DNA of 34,288 bases from assembly GCA_021826255.1 (NCBI GenBank), contig JAKBAZ010000003.1, forward strand, positions 1-34,288. The letters are read 5' to 3'. The position numbers and the translations under genes are program-made. Position 1 is the stretch's first letter. The number at the start of each line of letters is the position of its first letter. The notes under the pieces are model-generated. The model had not been told where the DNA came from. It was given only the letters and a program-made list of their open reading frames with translations, and did not search any database. Positions 1-7,285 of this stretch are shown here, in pieces. The stretch comes from Actinomycetes bacterium (GTDB lineage: Bacteria > Actinomycetota > Acidimicrobiia > Acidimicrobiales > RAAP-2).

Positions 1-576
1 GGGGCCCGTCCCCCGGGCCATCTTCCCGCCAACGTGGTCACCACGTGGGGGATGACCGAGACCGGTTCGGGAGTCGTCTACGATCGCAAAACGTTGCCGA
101 GCGTTGAGCTCCTCATCGTCGACGGTGAACTCTGCGTCAGGTCGCCCACGCTGGCTCGTGGCTACCGTCACGCCCCCTTGCCCACTCACCTCGACCACGA
201 GGGCCAGGCCTGGTTCCGAACAGGGGACGGTGCAACTTTCGACAACGGAGAGCTTCGCGTTCTTGGTCGACTGGACTACGTGGTGAATACCGGGGGCGAA
301 AAAGTCTGGCCCGAAGCCTTGGAGGAGGCCTTCCTCAGGGTTCCTGGACTTAGAGACTGCGCGGTCGTCGGTGTTCCCGACGCTGAGTGGGGAGAACGCG
401 TCGAGGCGCTCGTCGTCGCCGAGGGCAACCTCGATGATCGTCTACGGGCCATCGCCGAAGACACCATCGGTCCGTGGGCCAAACCCAAGAGTCTGACGTA
501 TGTCCCGGAGATTCCCCGAACGGCGAACGGAAAGATCGACCGACCCCGCGCCCGCCAACTCCTGGCGGAGGGCTAG
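1..576 (+). CDS. Acyl-CoA synthetase (AMP-binding enzyme), C-terminal part; 5' end outside window
   Basis: The reading frame is open from base 1, so only the C-terminal ~191 residues are present. Visible ANL-superfamily motifs are TWGMTETG (the YGMTE-like adenylate-binding motif), WFRTGD (the Asp that binds ribose), GRLDYVVNTGGEKVWP (hinge and start of the C-terminal lid domain) and PRTANGKIDR, which holds the catalytic lysine of the adenylation step. The family activates a carboxylate with ATP and then passes it to CoA. The compact spacing between motifs resembles the short o-succinylbenzoate-CoA ligases (MenE) of actinobacteria. This is only a guess, because the substrate-binding half is missing. 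The gene converges on the permease gene that ends 6 bases downstream, leaving no room for a terminator between them. Confidence 0.88.
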   Translation, partial: GARPPGHLPANVVTTWGMTETGSGVVYDRKTLPSVELLIVDGELCVRSPTLARGYRHAPLPTHLDHEGQAWFRTGDGATFDNGELRVLGRLDYVVNTGGEKVWPEALEEAFLRVPGLRDCAVVGVPDAEWGERVEALVVAEGNLDDRLRAIAEDTIGPWAKPKSLTYVPEIPRTANGKIDRPRARQLLAEG

Positions 577-582
577 AGAAAC

Positions 583-1812
583 CTACTTCGCCAACTGTTG
601 TGAGCGCCGACCCACCACGTCCACCAACACGGCGGCGATGAGGACGACACCGGTCACGATGTACTGAGCGGGACCAGACAACTGAATCAGGGTCAGTCCG
701 TTCTTGATGACCGCGAGAATCACGCCACCGAGCACCGCTCCCACCATGCGACCGCGACCACCGAAGAGGCTCACCCCACCGATGACTGCTCCGGCAACGG
801 CGTAGAGAACGATGGTCGAGTCCGTCGACGATGACGCGATTCCGCCCAACTGAGAGATCAGCATGAGACCGGCAATCGCGGCGGTAAATCCCCCGAGCAT
901 GAAGGCGTAGATCCGGTACCGGTCGACCGGAATACCGGCTCGACGCGCCGCTTCGGCGTTGCCACCAATCGCGTACATGTACCGCCCGAACTTTGTTCGT
1001 CCGAGGATGAAAGAGTAGAGGCCGACCAGGGCGAAAACGATCGGCACGGCGAAGGGAACACCCGTCACGGCGATGAAGGACCCGCGGTTCACCGAGAAGA
1101 TGTAGCCGAGGAAGAGTCCGACCGCGGCGATCACTACCACCCGCAAGACGAGCTTCCACAGTGCGGGTGCGGTGAGTCCCGCGGCCTTGCGCTTGGCGCG
1201 GCGTACGAAAGCGAGAGCACTCAACCCCACCACCACCGCAATCACGAAGATCCACGACCACGTGGGTGTCAGATCGCCCGCGATGAGGTTGCGCAAGACG
1301 GCGTTTTGAACCGGCACTCCACCACCCTGGAAGACCTTGTCCAACTCGTAGATGACGAGGCCCTGGACGATGAGTTGCATTCCCAACGTCACGATGAATG
1401 AGGCCACCTTGAACTTCACCGTGAGAAAGCCCGACACCGCGGCCACAATGACTGCAGCCACGATACCGAGAAGGAACGCCACGGGCCAGGGCCACCCGTA
1501 CTGCACGTTGGTGTAGATACCGGCGAGCATCCCCGCGCCCGTCGAGGCCCATCCGAGAGACAGGTCAATCTCACCGAGGAGCAAGAGCCACGTTTCGGCC
1601 ATAGCCAAGAGAACGTAGACCGCCGCTTGAGTGAAGAGGTTGGCGATGTTGGCGGCTTGAAGAAAGACCGAACTACGAATCTCGAAGTAGACGACGAGAA
1701 GAACCAGTGCAACGAGCACCGGAATAAGACCGGAGTCTTGGCGAAGGAGTTTGCGTAACGCGTCCAACCACGACGTTGTGGAGGGGGTGTCGGAAATGGT
1801 GTCAGTGGTCAT
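583..1812 (-). CDS. CUT2-family sugar ABC transporter permease, XylH-like
   Basis: Membrane subunit of a monosaccharide importer. The 409 residues are mostly hydrophobic, with about ten or more membrane segments. The segment LLLLGEIDLSLGW near residue 80-90 matches the family signature that follows the second or third helix (E-x-D-L-S-x-G). A second signature, GGVSLFGGRGRMVGAVLGG, lies near the C terminus and is typical of BPD_transp_2 permeases. At 409 residues it is longer than RbsC-type permeases (~320) and close to XylH (~390-400), because of an extra hydrophobic stretch around residues 175-250. The ATG start lies 17 bases after the ATPase stop codon, with a weak AAGGG ribosome site. It is the third gene of a binding protein-ATPase-permease operon. 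Confidence 0.9.
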   Translation of the reverse strand: MTTDTISDTPSTTSWLDALRKLLRQDSGLIPVLVALVLLVVYFEIRSSVFLQAANIANLFTQAAVYVLLAMAETWLLLLGEIDLSLGWASTGAGMLAGIYTNVQYGWPWPVAFLLGIVAAVIVAAVSGFLTVKFKVASFIVTLGMQLIVQGLVIYELDKVFQGGGVPVQNAVLRNLIAGDLTPTWSWIFVIAVVVGLSALAFVRRAKRKAAGLTAPALWKLVLRVVVIAAVGLFLGYIFSVNRGSFIAVTGVPFAVPIVFALVGLYSFILGRTKFGRYMYAIGGNAEAARRAGIPVDRYRIYAFMLGGFTAAIAGLMLISQLGGIASSSTDSTIVLYAVAGAVIGGVSLFGGRGRMVGAVLGGVILAVIKNGLTLIQLSGPAQYIVTGVVLIAAVLVDVVGRRSQQLAK

Positions 1813-1829
1813 CGTGAGCCCTTAGAGAG

Positions 1830-2672
1830 TTACGCGAAGGAGTGGAGGGGGTGGGGTTCGACTCGCTCTGAGGCGCCCGTGGTGATCAGTTCCACGGTGC
1901 TTGAGGGGTCGTACTTCGAAATTGGACCGTTGGAAACCAGGTTTCCGAGGTACATCACGGCGATGCGATCGGCAACCGCAAACACGTCGTTCAAGTTGTG
2001 AGAAATCACCAGAACAGAGATGCCCCGACTGGACAACGTCTTAATCAGGTTCAAGACGTTGGCCGTCTGAGTTACTCCGAGCGCCGCGGTCGGCTCGTCC
2101 ATGATGACCAGTCTGGCGTCGCGCATCACCGCGCGGGCGACAGCAATGGCCTGACGTTGACCCCCCGAGAGGGATCCCACCAACTGACGAACCGACTTCA
2201 CGGTCGACACTTGGAGGTCCTTCAGGGTTTGAACCGTCTTCAACTCCATCGAAATTTCGTCGAGCGCCCCAGCGGACGTGTCCTCGAATCCGAGAAACAT
2301 GTTGCCGACGATGTCGATGTTGTCGCACAGCGCTAAGTCCTGGTACACGGTGGCAATCCCGAGTGCGGCGGCATCGCGAGGGGTGTGGGGGTGGACTTCT
2401 TGTCCGTTCCACATCATCGTGCCTGACGACGGCGCGTAGATACCGGCGATGGCCTTAATCAGGGTCGACTTTCCGGCACCGTTGTCACCCACCAGGGCAG
2501 TGACTTGCCCGGCGGGGATGTCGAGATCAACGCGCTGGAGGGCCTGCACGGGCCCAAAGTTCTTACTAATGCCTCGAAGCGCGAGCAGAGGAACCGAGGG
2601 TTGCCCTCCGCCAGAGTTATCCATCGGGGGCCGCGCCGTAGTGTCCGGCGTGCTCGAGTTGGTCTCTGACAT
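1830..2672 (-). CDS. CUT2-family sugar ABC transporter ATP-binding protein, single ABC domain (XylG-like)
   Basis: ATPase subunit that powers the XylF/XylH-like importer. All nucleotide-binding motifs are intact in the 280 residues: Walker A GDNGAGKST (62-70), Q-loop Gln 111, signature LSGGQRQ (168-174), Walker B LVIMDEP (188-194) and the switch His in VISHN (225). XylG, RbsA and MglA carry two fused ABC domains of about 500 residues. This protein has one, so it must act as a homodimer, as FrcA-type ATPases do. The first ~25 residues are a polar Ser/Thr/Pro extension. The start is an ATG preceded by GAGGAG at good spacing, 65 bases after the binding-protein stop. Confidence 0.93.
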   Translation of the reverse strand: MSETNSSTPDTTARPPMDNSGGGQPSVPLLALRGISKNFGPVQALQRVDLDIPAGQVTALVGDNGAGKSTLIKAIAGIYAPSSGTMMWNGQEVHPHTPRDAAALGIATVYQDLALCDNIDIVGNMFLGFEDTSAGALDEISMELKTVQTLKDLQVSTVKSVRQLVGSLSGGQRQAIAVARAVMRDARLVIMDEPTAALGVTQTANVLNLIKTLSSRGISVLVISHNLNDVFAVADRIAVMYLGNLVSNGPISKYDPSSTVELITTGASERVEPHPLHSFA

Positions 2673-2737
2673 GGGGGGTCTCCTCGGTTCCTCTTACTCG
2701 CTACTTCAGTACTGCGTTAAGGCGTGAAACTACTCGA

Positions 2738-3967
2738 CTACTTGATGCCGTAGGTCTTGCAGTCCTGGGCGTAGGTCGGAGCCTTGAAGCCCTTCACCGC
2801 CGGGCGGAAGCTCGTGCAGAGCGCCACCGGGCTGATGACGCCGTTCGCCACCACCGTCTTCTCGACGTTCGCCGCAGTCACCCAGGTCGGGGTCAGCAAG
2901 ACGGACGCGACCGAGCGGTGCGCAACCTTGTCAGCCGTGTGGCCGTTGACGAGACCCGCGGGAGGAGCCATGCCGGCGCGGAGGTAGAGCGCCAGAGCCG
3001 CAGCGGCCTGAGCTTCCTGCCAGATCGGCTTGTAGACGGTGCCGCACTGGTAGCCAGAGATGATGTTCTGGAAACCGGTGAGGGTCGCGTCTTGACCCGT
3101 GAACGGAATGGACTTCGGCTTCAGGCCCTGGCCCTGGAGGAACGAGATGATCGGCGCAGCGTTCTCGTCGTTCGGAGTAACGACCGCGTTGATCTTGCTG
3201 TTCTTCGAGAAGGCACCCTGGAAGTCAGTCAGCGCCTGCGACGGGGTCCACGTACCGGTTCCGGTCTCGTTGATCGTCTTGGCGTTGCCCATACCACCCA
3301 CGGCAGCCATGTAGCCAGCCTTGTTCAGCACGCCGTCGTAGCCCTGAGCGAACAGCACCGCGTTGTTGTCGGTGGTGGTCGAACCGTTCATGACGTAGAG
3401 CAGCGGGTTCTTGACGTGCCAGGCGCTGATGCAGGACAGCACGCCCTGACCGATCAACTGACCGACAGTCACGTTGTTGAAGCTGACGTAGTACTTCGCC
3501 GAACCACCGACGGTGAGACGGTCGTAGTCGATGACCTGAACACCGGCCTTCTTGGCGAGCGTCTCAATGGTCTTACCCGTGGTCGAGTCCAGCGGGTCCA
3601 TGATGAGGACCTTGTCCTTCGCCGCGATGTCGGCCTGAGCAATGGCGATCTCGTTCGAGGCCACGCCCTGGGCGTTCTGGACGTTGATCTGCGAGGTCGA
3701 CAGACCGGCGTCGGTCAGCGCCTGCGTGATGTTCGGAGCGTCGAACTCGACGTAGCGGTTGGACGACACTTCGTCGGGGAGGATCACTCCGATTCCCGAC
3801 TTCGACATCCCCGCAATCTTCTGAAGGCCAAACATCGCCGAATACGTCGGCGTGAAGGACTTCGCCGTCACTCCACCACTAGCCCCACTCACTCCCGGGA
3901 TCAAGGCGGCAGCACCGCTGCCCACCAAGGTCGCCGAGGCGAGGAGCTTCACAATCTTGGAATTCAT
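2738..3967 (-). CDS. Sugar-binding protein of an ABC importer, XylF/ChvE-like
   Basis: Extracytoplasmic periplasmic-binding-protein-fold protein (Peripla_BP_4) that delivers a monosaccharide to the permease. Residues 1-30 form a Sec signal (MNSK start, hydrophobic core, PGVSGASGG cleavage region) with no lipobox cysteine. The stretches IDYDRLTVGGSAKYYVSF and NNVTVGQL match the ligand-binding hinge of XylF and ChvE, which bind xylose, arabinose, glucose or galactose. It has 409 residues, longer than E. coli XylF (~330). Four cysteines occur in the mature part, two of them near the C terminus, so disulphide bonds are plausible. It is the first gene of the operon and follows a 281-base leader with an operator-like palindrome and promoter-like boxes. 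The GGGGAG ribosome site lies unusually close to the ATG. Confidence 0.9.
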   Translation of the reverse strand: MNSKIVKLLASATLVGSGAAALIPGVSGASGGVTAKSFTPTYSAMFGLQKIAGMSKSGIGVILPDEVSSNRYVEFDAPNITQALTDAGLSTSQINVQNAQGVASNEIAIAQADIAAKDKVLIMDPLDSTTGKTIETLAKKAGVQVIDYDRLTVGGSAKYYVSFNNVTVGQLIGQGVLSCISAWHVKNPLLYVMNGSTTTDNNAVLFAQGYDGVLNKAGYMAAVGGMGNAKTINETGTGTWTPSQALTDFQGAFSKNSKINAVVTPNDENAAPIISFLQGQGLKPKSIPFTGQDATLTGFQNIISGYQCGTVYKPIWQEAQAAAALALYLRAGMAPPAGLVNGHTADKVAHRSVASVLLTPTWVTAANVEKTVVANGVISPVALCTSFRPAVKGFKAPTYAQDCKTYGIK

Positions 3968-4024
3968 CTCCCCAACTCATTTCTGACGCCCGAAGACGTC
4001 GTTTGTAATTGCATCGGTTTACCG

Positions 4025-4040
4025 CCTCACTCGCGTGAGG
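4025..4040 (-). other. Short hairpin in the leader of the XylF-like gene
   Basis: Six-base arms CCTCAC and GTGAGG flank a TCGC loop. The hairpin falls inside the predicted 5' untranslated leader, about 58 bases before the start codon. It is short and of unknown significance. Confidence 0.35.
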
Positions 4041-4051
4041 GGGCAGGTGTG

Positions 4052-4079
4052 AAAGTAGCAGAACTTTGAACACTGTGAA
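4052..4079 (-). promoter_or_regulatory. Candidate promoter P2 of the XylF-like operon
   Basis: On the minus strand TTCACA (-35, 4074-4079) and TACTTT (-10, 4052-4057) are separated by 16 bases. They match five of six and four of six consensus positions. Transcription would start near 4045, about 78 bases before the ATG. This is a prediction from sequence only. Confidence 0.4.
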
Positions 4080-4093
4080 CGCCACATGAACGA

Positions 4094-4122
4094 AAGATAG
4101 GAAGACGTCATCGAGCGTTGAA
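4094..4122 (-). promoter_or_regulatory. Candidate promoter P1 of the XylF-like operon
   Basis: TTCAAC (4117-4122) and TATCTT (4094-4099) on the minus strand have an ideal 17-base spacer. The operator-like palindrome at 4136-4149 lies 13 bases upstream of the -35 box. P1 and P2 are alternatives; either or both could be used. Confidence 0.4.
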
Positions 4123-4135
4123 GACTCTCGCGAAA

Positions 4136-4149
4136 TGCAAGCGCTTGCA
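4136..4149. promoter_or_regulatory. LacI-family operator-like palindrome
   Basis: TGCAAGCGCTTGCA is a perfect 14-base palindrome with a central CG step, the hallmark of LacI/GalR-family operators (general form TGNAANCGNTTNCA). It lies between the two transporter operons, upstream of the XylF-like gene. Its half-site differs from the GACAAC half-site seen next to the local regulator, so a second LacI-family protein encoded elsewhere may bind it. Confidence 0.65.
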
Positions 4150-4164
4150 GTGCTTTCGGCGACC

Positions 4165-4196
4165 GACAATCGCGAGTTTCACGTGCCCCGATTGTC
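4165..4196. repeat. Inverted repeat between the two transporter operons
   Basis: The perfect 8-base arms GACAATCG (4165-4172) and CGATTGTC (4189-4196) flank a 16-base interval containing CACGTG. The repeat lies about 53 bases after the ATPase stop. It could form a hairpin in the end of the upstream mRNA, but no T-run follows on the minus strand, so an intrinsic terminator is not clear. It could also be a protein-binding site with separated half-sites. The rest of 3968-4248 holds no gene that I can see. Confidence 0.4.
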
Positions 4197-4248
4197 ACGC
4201 AGAGTGGCTATCGGGTGAGGCGGAATCCCGGGTGAAGTTGTGGTGCCG

Positions 4249-5001
4249 TTACTGGTTCAAGCCGGTGATGGTGCCGAGCAAACTCTCGACGGTGAACTCC
4301 GACGTCGGGGCGTCGCGGACGATACGACCAAGACGCAACACGATGATTCGGTCCGTCACTTCGAGGACGTGGGGCAGTGTGTGCGAGATGAATAAGACGC
4401 ACAGTCCTCGATCGCGCGCCGCCTTCATCACCTTCAGCACCTCGATGGATTGACGCGCCCCGAGGTGGTTCGTGGGCTCGTCGAGGATGATGACGTGCTT
4501 GGCCCACATCGCGGCCCGACCAATGGCCACCGCTTGACGTTGACCACCGGACAGTTCGGACACCGTACGCTTGGCGGCCCCGATGGAGATACCCACTTTT
4601 TCGAGTTCCTCCATAGCCTGAGTCTCCATGGAACGCTGGTCTAAAAACCCCAAGCGACCGAGAACGTTGCGGCGTCGCAGTTCGCGTCCTAGGAAGATGT
4701 TGGATCCAATCGTGAGGTCGGGCGCGAGTCCGGAGTCTTGGTAGAGCGTCTCGATTCCCGCCTCGATGGCGTCGTGGGGGGACTTCCAGTGTCGAGGCGT
4801 CCCGTCGACGAGAATCTCCCCTTCGTCGGGAGTGTAAACACCCGAGATGGTCTTAATCATTGACGACTTACCGGCACCGTTGTCACCCACGAGTCCGATG
4901 ATCTGACCGGCGAAGGCCTGGAAACTCACGTCGGTCAGCGCCCTCACGGAACCGTAGGACTTCGACACGTGGCGAAGTTCGAGAATGGGGGTGTCGGTCA
5001 T
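4249..5001 (-). CDS. CUT2-family sugar ABC transporter ATP-binding protein, single ABC domain (FrcA-like)
   Basis: ATPase of the second importer. The 250 residues carry Walker A GDNGAGKSS (39-47), signature LSGGQRQ, Walker B VIILDEPTNHLG and the switch His in FISHT. There is one ABC domain only, as in FrcA of rhizobial fructose importers and unlike the tandem-domain RbsA. The ATG overlaps the permease stop codon as ATGA, and an AGGAGG-like ribosome site lies inside the end of the permease gene, so translation is coupled. It is the last gene of a binding protein-permease-ATPase operon. This order differs from the neighbouring XylF-like operon but matches frcBCA. Confidence 0.93.
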   Translation of the reverse strand: MTDTPILELRHVSKSYGSVRALTDVSFQAFAGQIIGLVGDNGAGKSSMIKTISGVYTPDEGEILVDGTPRHWKSPHDAIEAGIETLYQDSGLAPDLTIGSNIFLGRELRRRNVLGRLGFLDQRSMETQAMEELEKVGISIGAAKRTVSELSGGQRQAVAIGRAAMWAKHVIILDEPTNHLGARQSIEVLKVMKAARDRGLCVLFISHTLPHVLEVTDRIIVLRLGRIVRDAPTSEFTVESLLGTITGLNQ

Positions 5002-6038
5002 GAGCGCCTCCTCAAGCGAAGTCGTCCACTCTGAATGATGCTCGCGACGGCCACGACGCTCGCCACGACCACGGGCACCCAGTTTGCGGAGACGTTGACG
5101 AAGATGGCGCCATCTTGGACGACGATCAAGATGGCCGCACCGAGAACGGTGCCGAGAAAGGTTCCCGAACCTCCGAAGAGGCTGGTGCCACCAATCACCA
5201 CGGCCGCGATGGCGATGAGAGTGGTGGTCTGGCCAGTGGTCGGAGCTCCAGAACCCAGGCGAATGTCGAAGAACATTCCGGTCAGACCGGCGAGGGCCCC
5301 GGAGAGCACGTAGAACGAACCGACGTACTTCTTCACTCCAATACCCGCGGCGCGTGCCGCGAAGTTGTTAGATCCGATCGCGAAGGTGTAGCGACCGTAG
5401 CGGGCCTTGCGTAGTACGAGGCCCAACACCACCGTGATACCAATCACGATGAGCGAGAGCCAGCTGAGAAAGGGTAGGCCGGGAATCGTCGCCGCCGACC
5501 AGGTCTGTGCCCCCGGGTTTAATCCGTAGGGTTGTCCCCCGGTCCAGACCAGGGCGAGACCCTGTCCGCCGTACCACATGGCGAGGGTCGCGACGAAGGG
5601 GACCACATTGAATCCGACGATAAGGGTGGCGTTGATGGCCCCGGCGACCATGCCCACCAGAAGCGCTACCCCCGTACCAAGGAGCAGGACGACCGCCTCG
5701 TTCGTGTGCGAGTTAATCAGCGGTTGCATGGCTCTCGCGGCGAGCACTCCCGCCACGGCCATAACGCTCCCCACCGAGAGGTCGATTCCCCCGGAGATGA
5801 TGACGAAGGTTTCGGCCACCGCGACGAGGACCAGGCCGGAGAAGTCCGCGAGAAGAAACGACATCTCCGAGGACGTGAAGAACCTCGAGTTGTGGTTGCC
5901 AAGGAACAGCATCAATGCGATGAGGATGAAGACCAGCACCGTCAATTGATTGGTGAGAAGTGCGCGCCACCGGGGTACCTCCGTCACCGGAGTGACGAGG
6001 TTCGGGGGTGATGCGGACAAATCTTCAGACGAGGACAC
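4998..6038 (-). CDS. CUT2-family sugar ABC transporter permease, RbsC/FrcC-like
   Basis: Membrane subunit of the second importer, with 346 residues and about nine or ten hydrophobic segments. It has the family signatures FVIISGGIDLSVGSVMAVAG (near residue 75-95) and GGTSLFGGSGTFLGTVLGA (near 285-305), which place it in BPD_transp_2. The N-terminal ~28 residues are polar and the C terminus is Arg-rich, both probably cytoplasmic. The GTG start has an AGGGG ribosome site 7 bases upstream. It is separated from the binding-protein gene by 114 bases that hold a very strong hairpin, and it overlaps the ATPase gene by 4 bases. Confidence 0.92.
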   Translation of the reverse strand: MSSSEDLSASPPNLVTPVTEVPRWRALLTNQLTVLVFILIALMLFLGNHNSRFFTSSEMSFLLADFSGLVLVAVAETFVIISGGIDLSVGSVMAVAGVLAARAMQPLINSHTNEAVVLLLGTGVALLVGMVAGAINATLIVGFNVVPFVATLAMWYGGQGLALVWTGGQPYGLNPGAQTWSAATIPGLPFLSWLSLIVIGITVVLGLVLRKARYGRYTFAIGSNNFAARAAGIGVKKYVGSFYVLSGALAGLTGMFFDIRLGSGAPTTGQTTTLIAIAAVVIGGTSLFGGSGTFLGTVLGAAILIVVQDGAIFVNVSANWVPVVVASVVAVASIIQSGRLRLRRRS

Positions 6039-6091
6039 GAAATACCCCTACCGTTTCATTCGGCTCACGAGCCCAGTGGGCGCAATGTGGA

Positions 6092-6131
6092 GACGGCCCC
6101 CGAGCGTACCGAAGTACACCCGGGGGCCGTC
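6092..6131 (-). other. Long GC-rich intercistronic RNA hairpin with UUCG loop
   Basis: The 18-base arms pair completely on the minus-strand transcript (two pairs are G-U) and close on a TTCG tetraloop. Plus-strand arms are 6092-6109 and 6114-6131. The hairpin follows the stop codon of the binding-protein gene by about 22 bases and precedes the permease start by 53 bases. No T-run follows. Its position suggests a barrier that protects the binding-protein mRNA from 3' decay, or a partial terminator. Either would keep the binding protein in excess over the membrane parts. Confidence 0.8.
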
Positions 6132-6152
6132 GGACTACTTAAGTGACAGGTC

Positions 6153-7178
6153 CTAGCTCGCCACGTAGACGTAGGTCGAGCACAGCTTGGCGCAGTTCTG
6201 CGGCGTCAGCAAGATGTTCGGCAACGTCTGGAGGTGAGGAATGCCCCTGGCGTTCTTGTGAACGAGACGGTCGTAGGCGTACTGAATGATCAGCTTGCCT
6301 TCGAGGGTCGGCTGCTGGGCCACGATGGCCGCCAGCTTCCCGGCCTGCATGTTGGCGATGTTGGTCGCGTACGAGTCGTAACCCACCACCTTGATGTTGG
6401 CCCCAGCCGAACCAGCCGCGGCGATCGCCGACGCGGCCCCTTCGGCGTCGGTACCGTCAATGGCGAAGATACCCGCGAGGCTGTGCGCCGCGATGTCCTG
6501 CGAGAAGCCCGACTGGGCCACCGAAGGCTGCGACTGCGACACGACCGGGTTCAGCGCCGTGATGTTGGGGTACTTCTTCTTCAGTTCCTGGTTGAAGCCG
6601 AGGAGTCGAGCGGCGTCCGTCGAGGTCGTCACCGAACTCACACCCACCGCAACGACGCACTTCTTCGCCTTCGTGCAGGCCGTCTTGTACTTCAGGGCCG
6701 CGGCCAACGCGTCGGCAGCCGCTTGGCCACCCTGCACGTTGTTACCCGTCACCCACGCGGTGATGTTGCTCTGAACACTCGAACCCGAGTCCACGTTGAA
6801 GACCGGAATCCCCTGCTTCACCGCTTGAGCCATCACGGAGTTCAGAGCCTTCGTGTCGGTCGGCGCCACCACGAGGGCGTTTGGCTTCTCCGCGAGGACC
6901 TGCTGAATGATGGGCAGCTGAGTCGCCGGCGAGTAGTCGACGGGGTCACCCGACCAGATCAGGTTGATTCCGAGGGCCTTGGCTTCCTTCGACGCACCCA
7001 CGTACATCGACTGGAAGAACGGGTCCGCTTCGGCACCCACGACAAATCCGACGGTGAACTTCTTGCCGGCCGCGCCCGCCGGGTTCGCCCCGGTTCCGAC
7101 GAAGGCCAGCGCCGACGCCGCGAGCGTCGACACCACTGCGGCGCCCGAGAACAGGCGCACTGTACGTGACTTCTTCAC
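6153..7178 (-). CDS. Sugar-binding protein of an ABC importer, RbsB/FrcB-like
   Basis: Extracytoplasmic Peripla_BP_4 protein of 341 residues. Residues 1-36 are a Sec signal (KKSR, long hydrophobic core, PAGAAG cleavage region) without a lipobox cysteine. The mature protein opens with FTVGFVVGAEADPFF, the usual first strand and ligand loop of RbsB-type proteins. The hinge segment VVGYDSYATN and VVAPTDTKAL are also typical. Four cysteines form two close pairs (CTKAKKC and CAKLC), suggesting disulphides outside the cell. The GTG start has a GGGGGAAG ribosome site at good spacing. It is the first gene of its operon, under a strong promoter with an operator over the start site. Confidence 0.9.
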   Translation of the reverse strand: MKKSRTVRLFSGAAVVSTLAASALAFVGTGANPAGAAGKKFTVGFVVGAEADPFFQSMYVGASKEAKALGINLIWSGDPVDYSPATQLPIIQQVLAEKPNALVVAPTDTKALNSVMAQAVKQGIPVFNVDSGSSVQSNITAWVTGNNVQGGQAAADALAAALKYKTACTKAKKCVVAVGVSSVTTSTDAARLLGFNQELKKKYPNITALNPVVSQSQPSVAQSGFSQDIAAHSLAGIFAIDGTDAEGAASAIAAAGSAGANIKVVGYDSYATNIANMQAGKLAAIVAQQPTLEGKLIIQYAYDRLVHKNARGIPHLQTLPNILLTPQNCAKLCSTYVYVAS

Positions 7179-7230
7179 AGTTACTTCCCCCTATGTCCGA
7201 ACACCGAGACCTTCTCAGTGCCCCCTTCTG

Positions 7231-7242
7231 GACAACGTTGTC
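7231..7242. promoter_or_regulatory. LacI-family operator-like palindrome at the RbsB-like promoter
   Basis: GACAACGTTGTC is a perfect 12-base palindrome with a central CG. It begins 4 bases after the -10 box and covers the expected transcription start, a classic place for repression. The same half-site GACAAC recurs in the promoter of the adjacent LacI-family gene (8394-8405). Confidence 0.7.
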
Positions 7243-7246
7243 TCAG

Positions 7247-7275
7247 ACTTTACCGAGCCACTTCCCCGCTGTCAA
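7247..7275 (-). promoter_or_regulatory. Promoter of the RbsB-like transporter operon
   Basis: On the minus strand a perfect TTGACA (-35, 7270-7275) is followed after 17 bases by TAAAGT (-10, 7247-7252). The predicted start near 7240 falls inside the operator palindrome. The -35 box begins 10 bases after the stop codon of the regulator gene. This is the best sigma-70 type promoter in the window. Confidence 0.7.
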
Positions 7276-7285
7276 ACATCTTCGG

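Noticed and set aside
350..1552. A 400-codon minus-strand frame with many Arg residues
   Set aside because: It overlaps the permease gene in another frame. Its Arg-rich, domain-free translation is typical of a shadow frame.
2918..4069. A 383-codon plus-strand frame
   Set aside because: It is antisense to the XylF-like gene, has no recognisable domain, and overlaps the promoter region.
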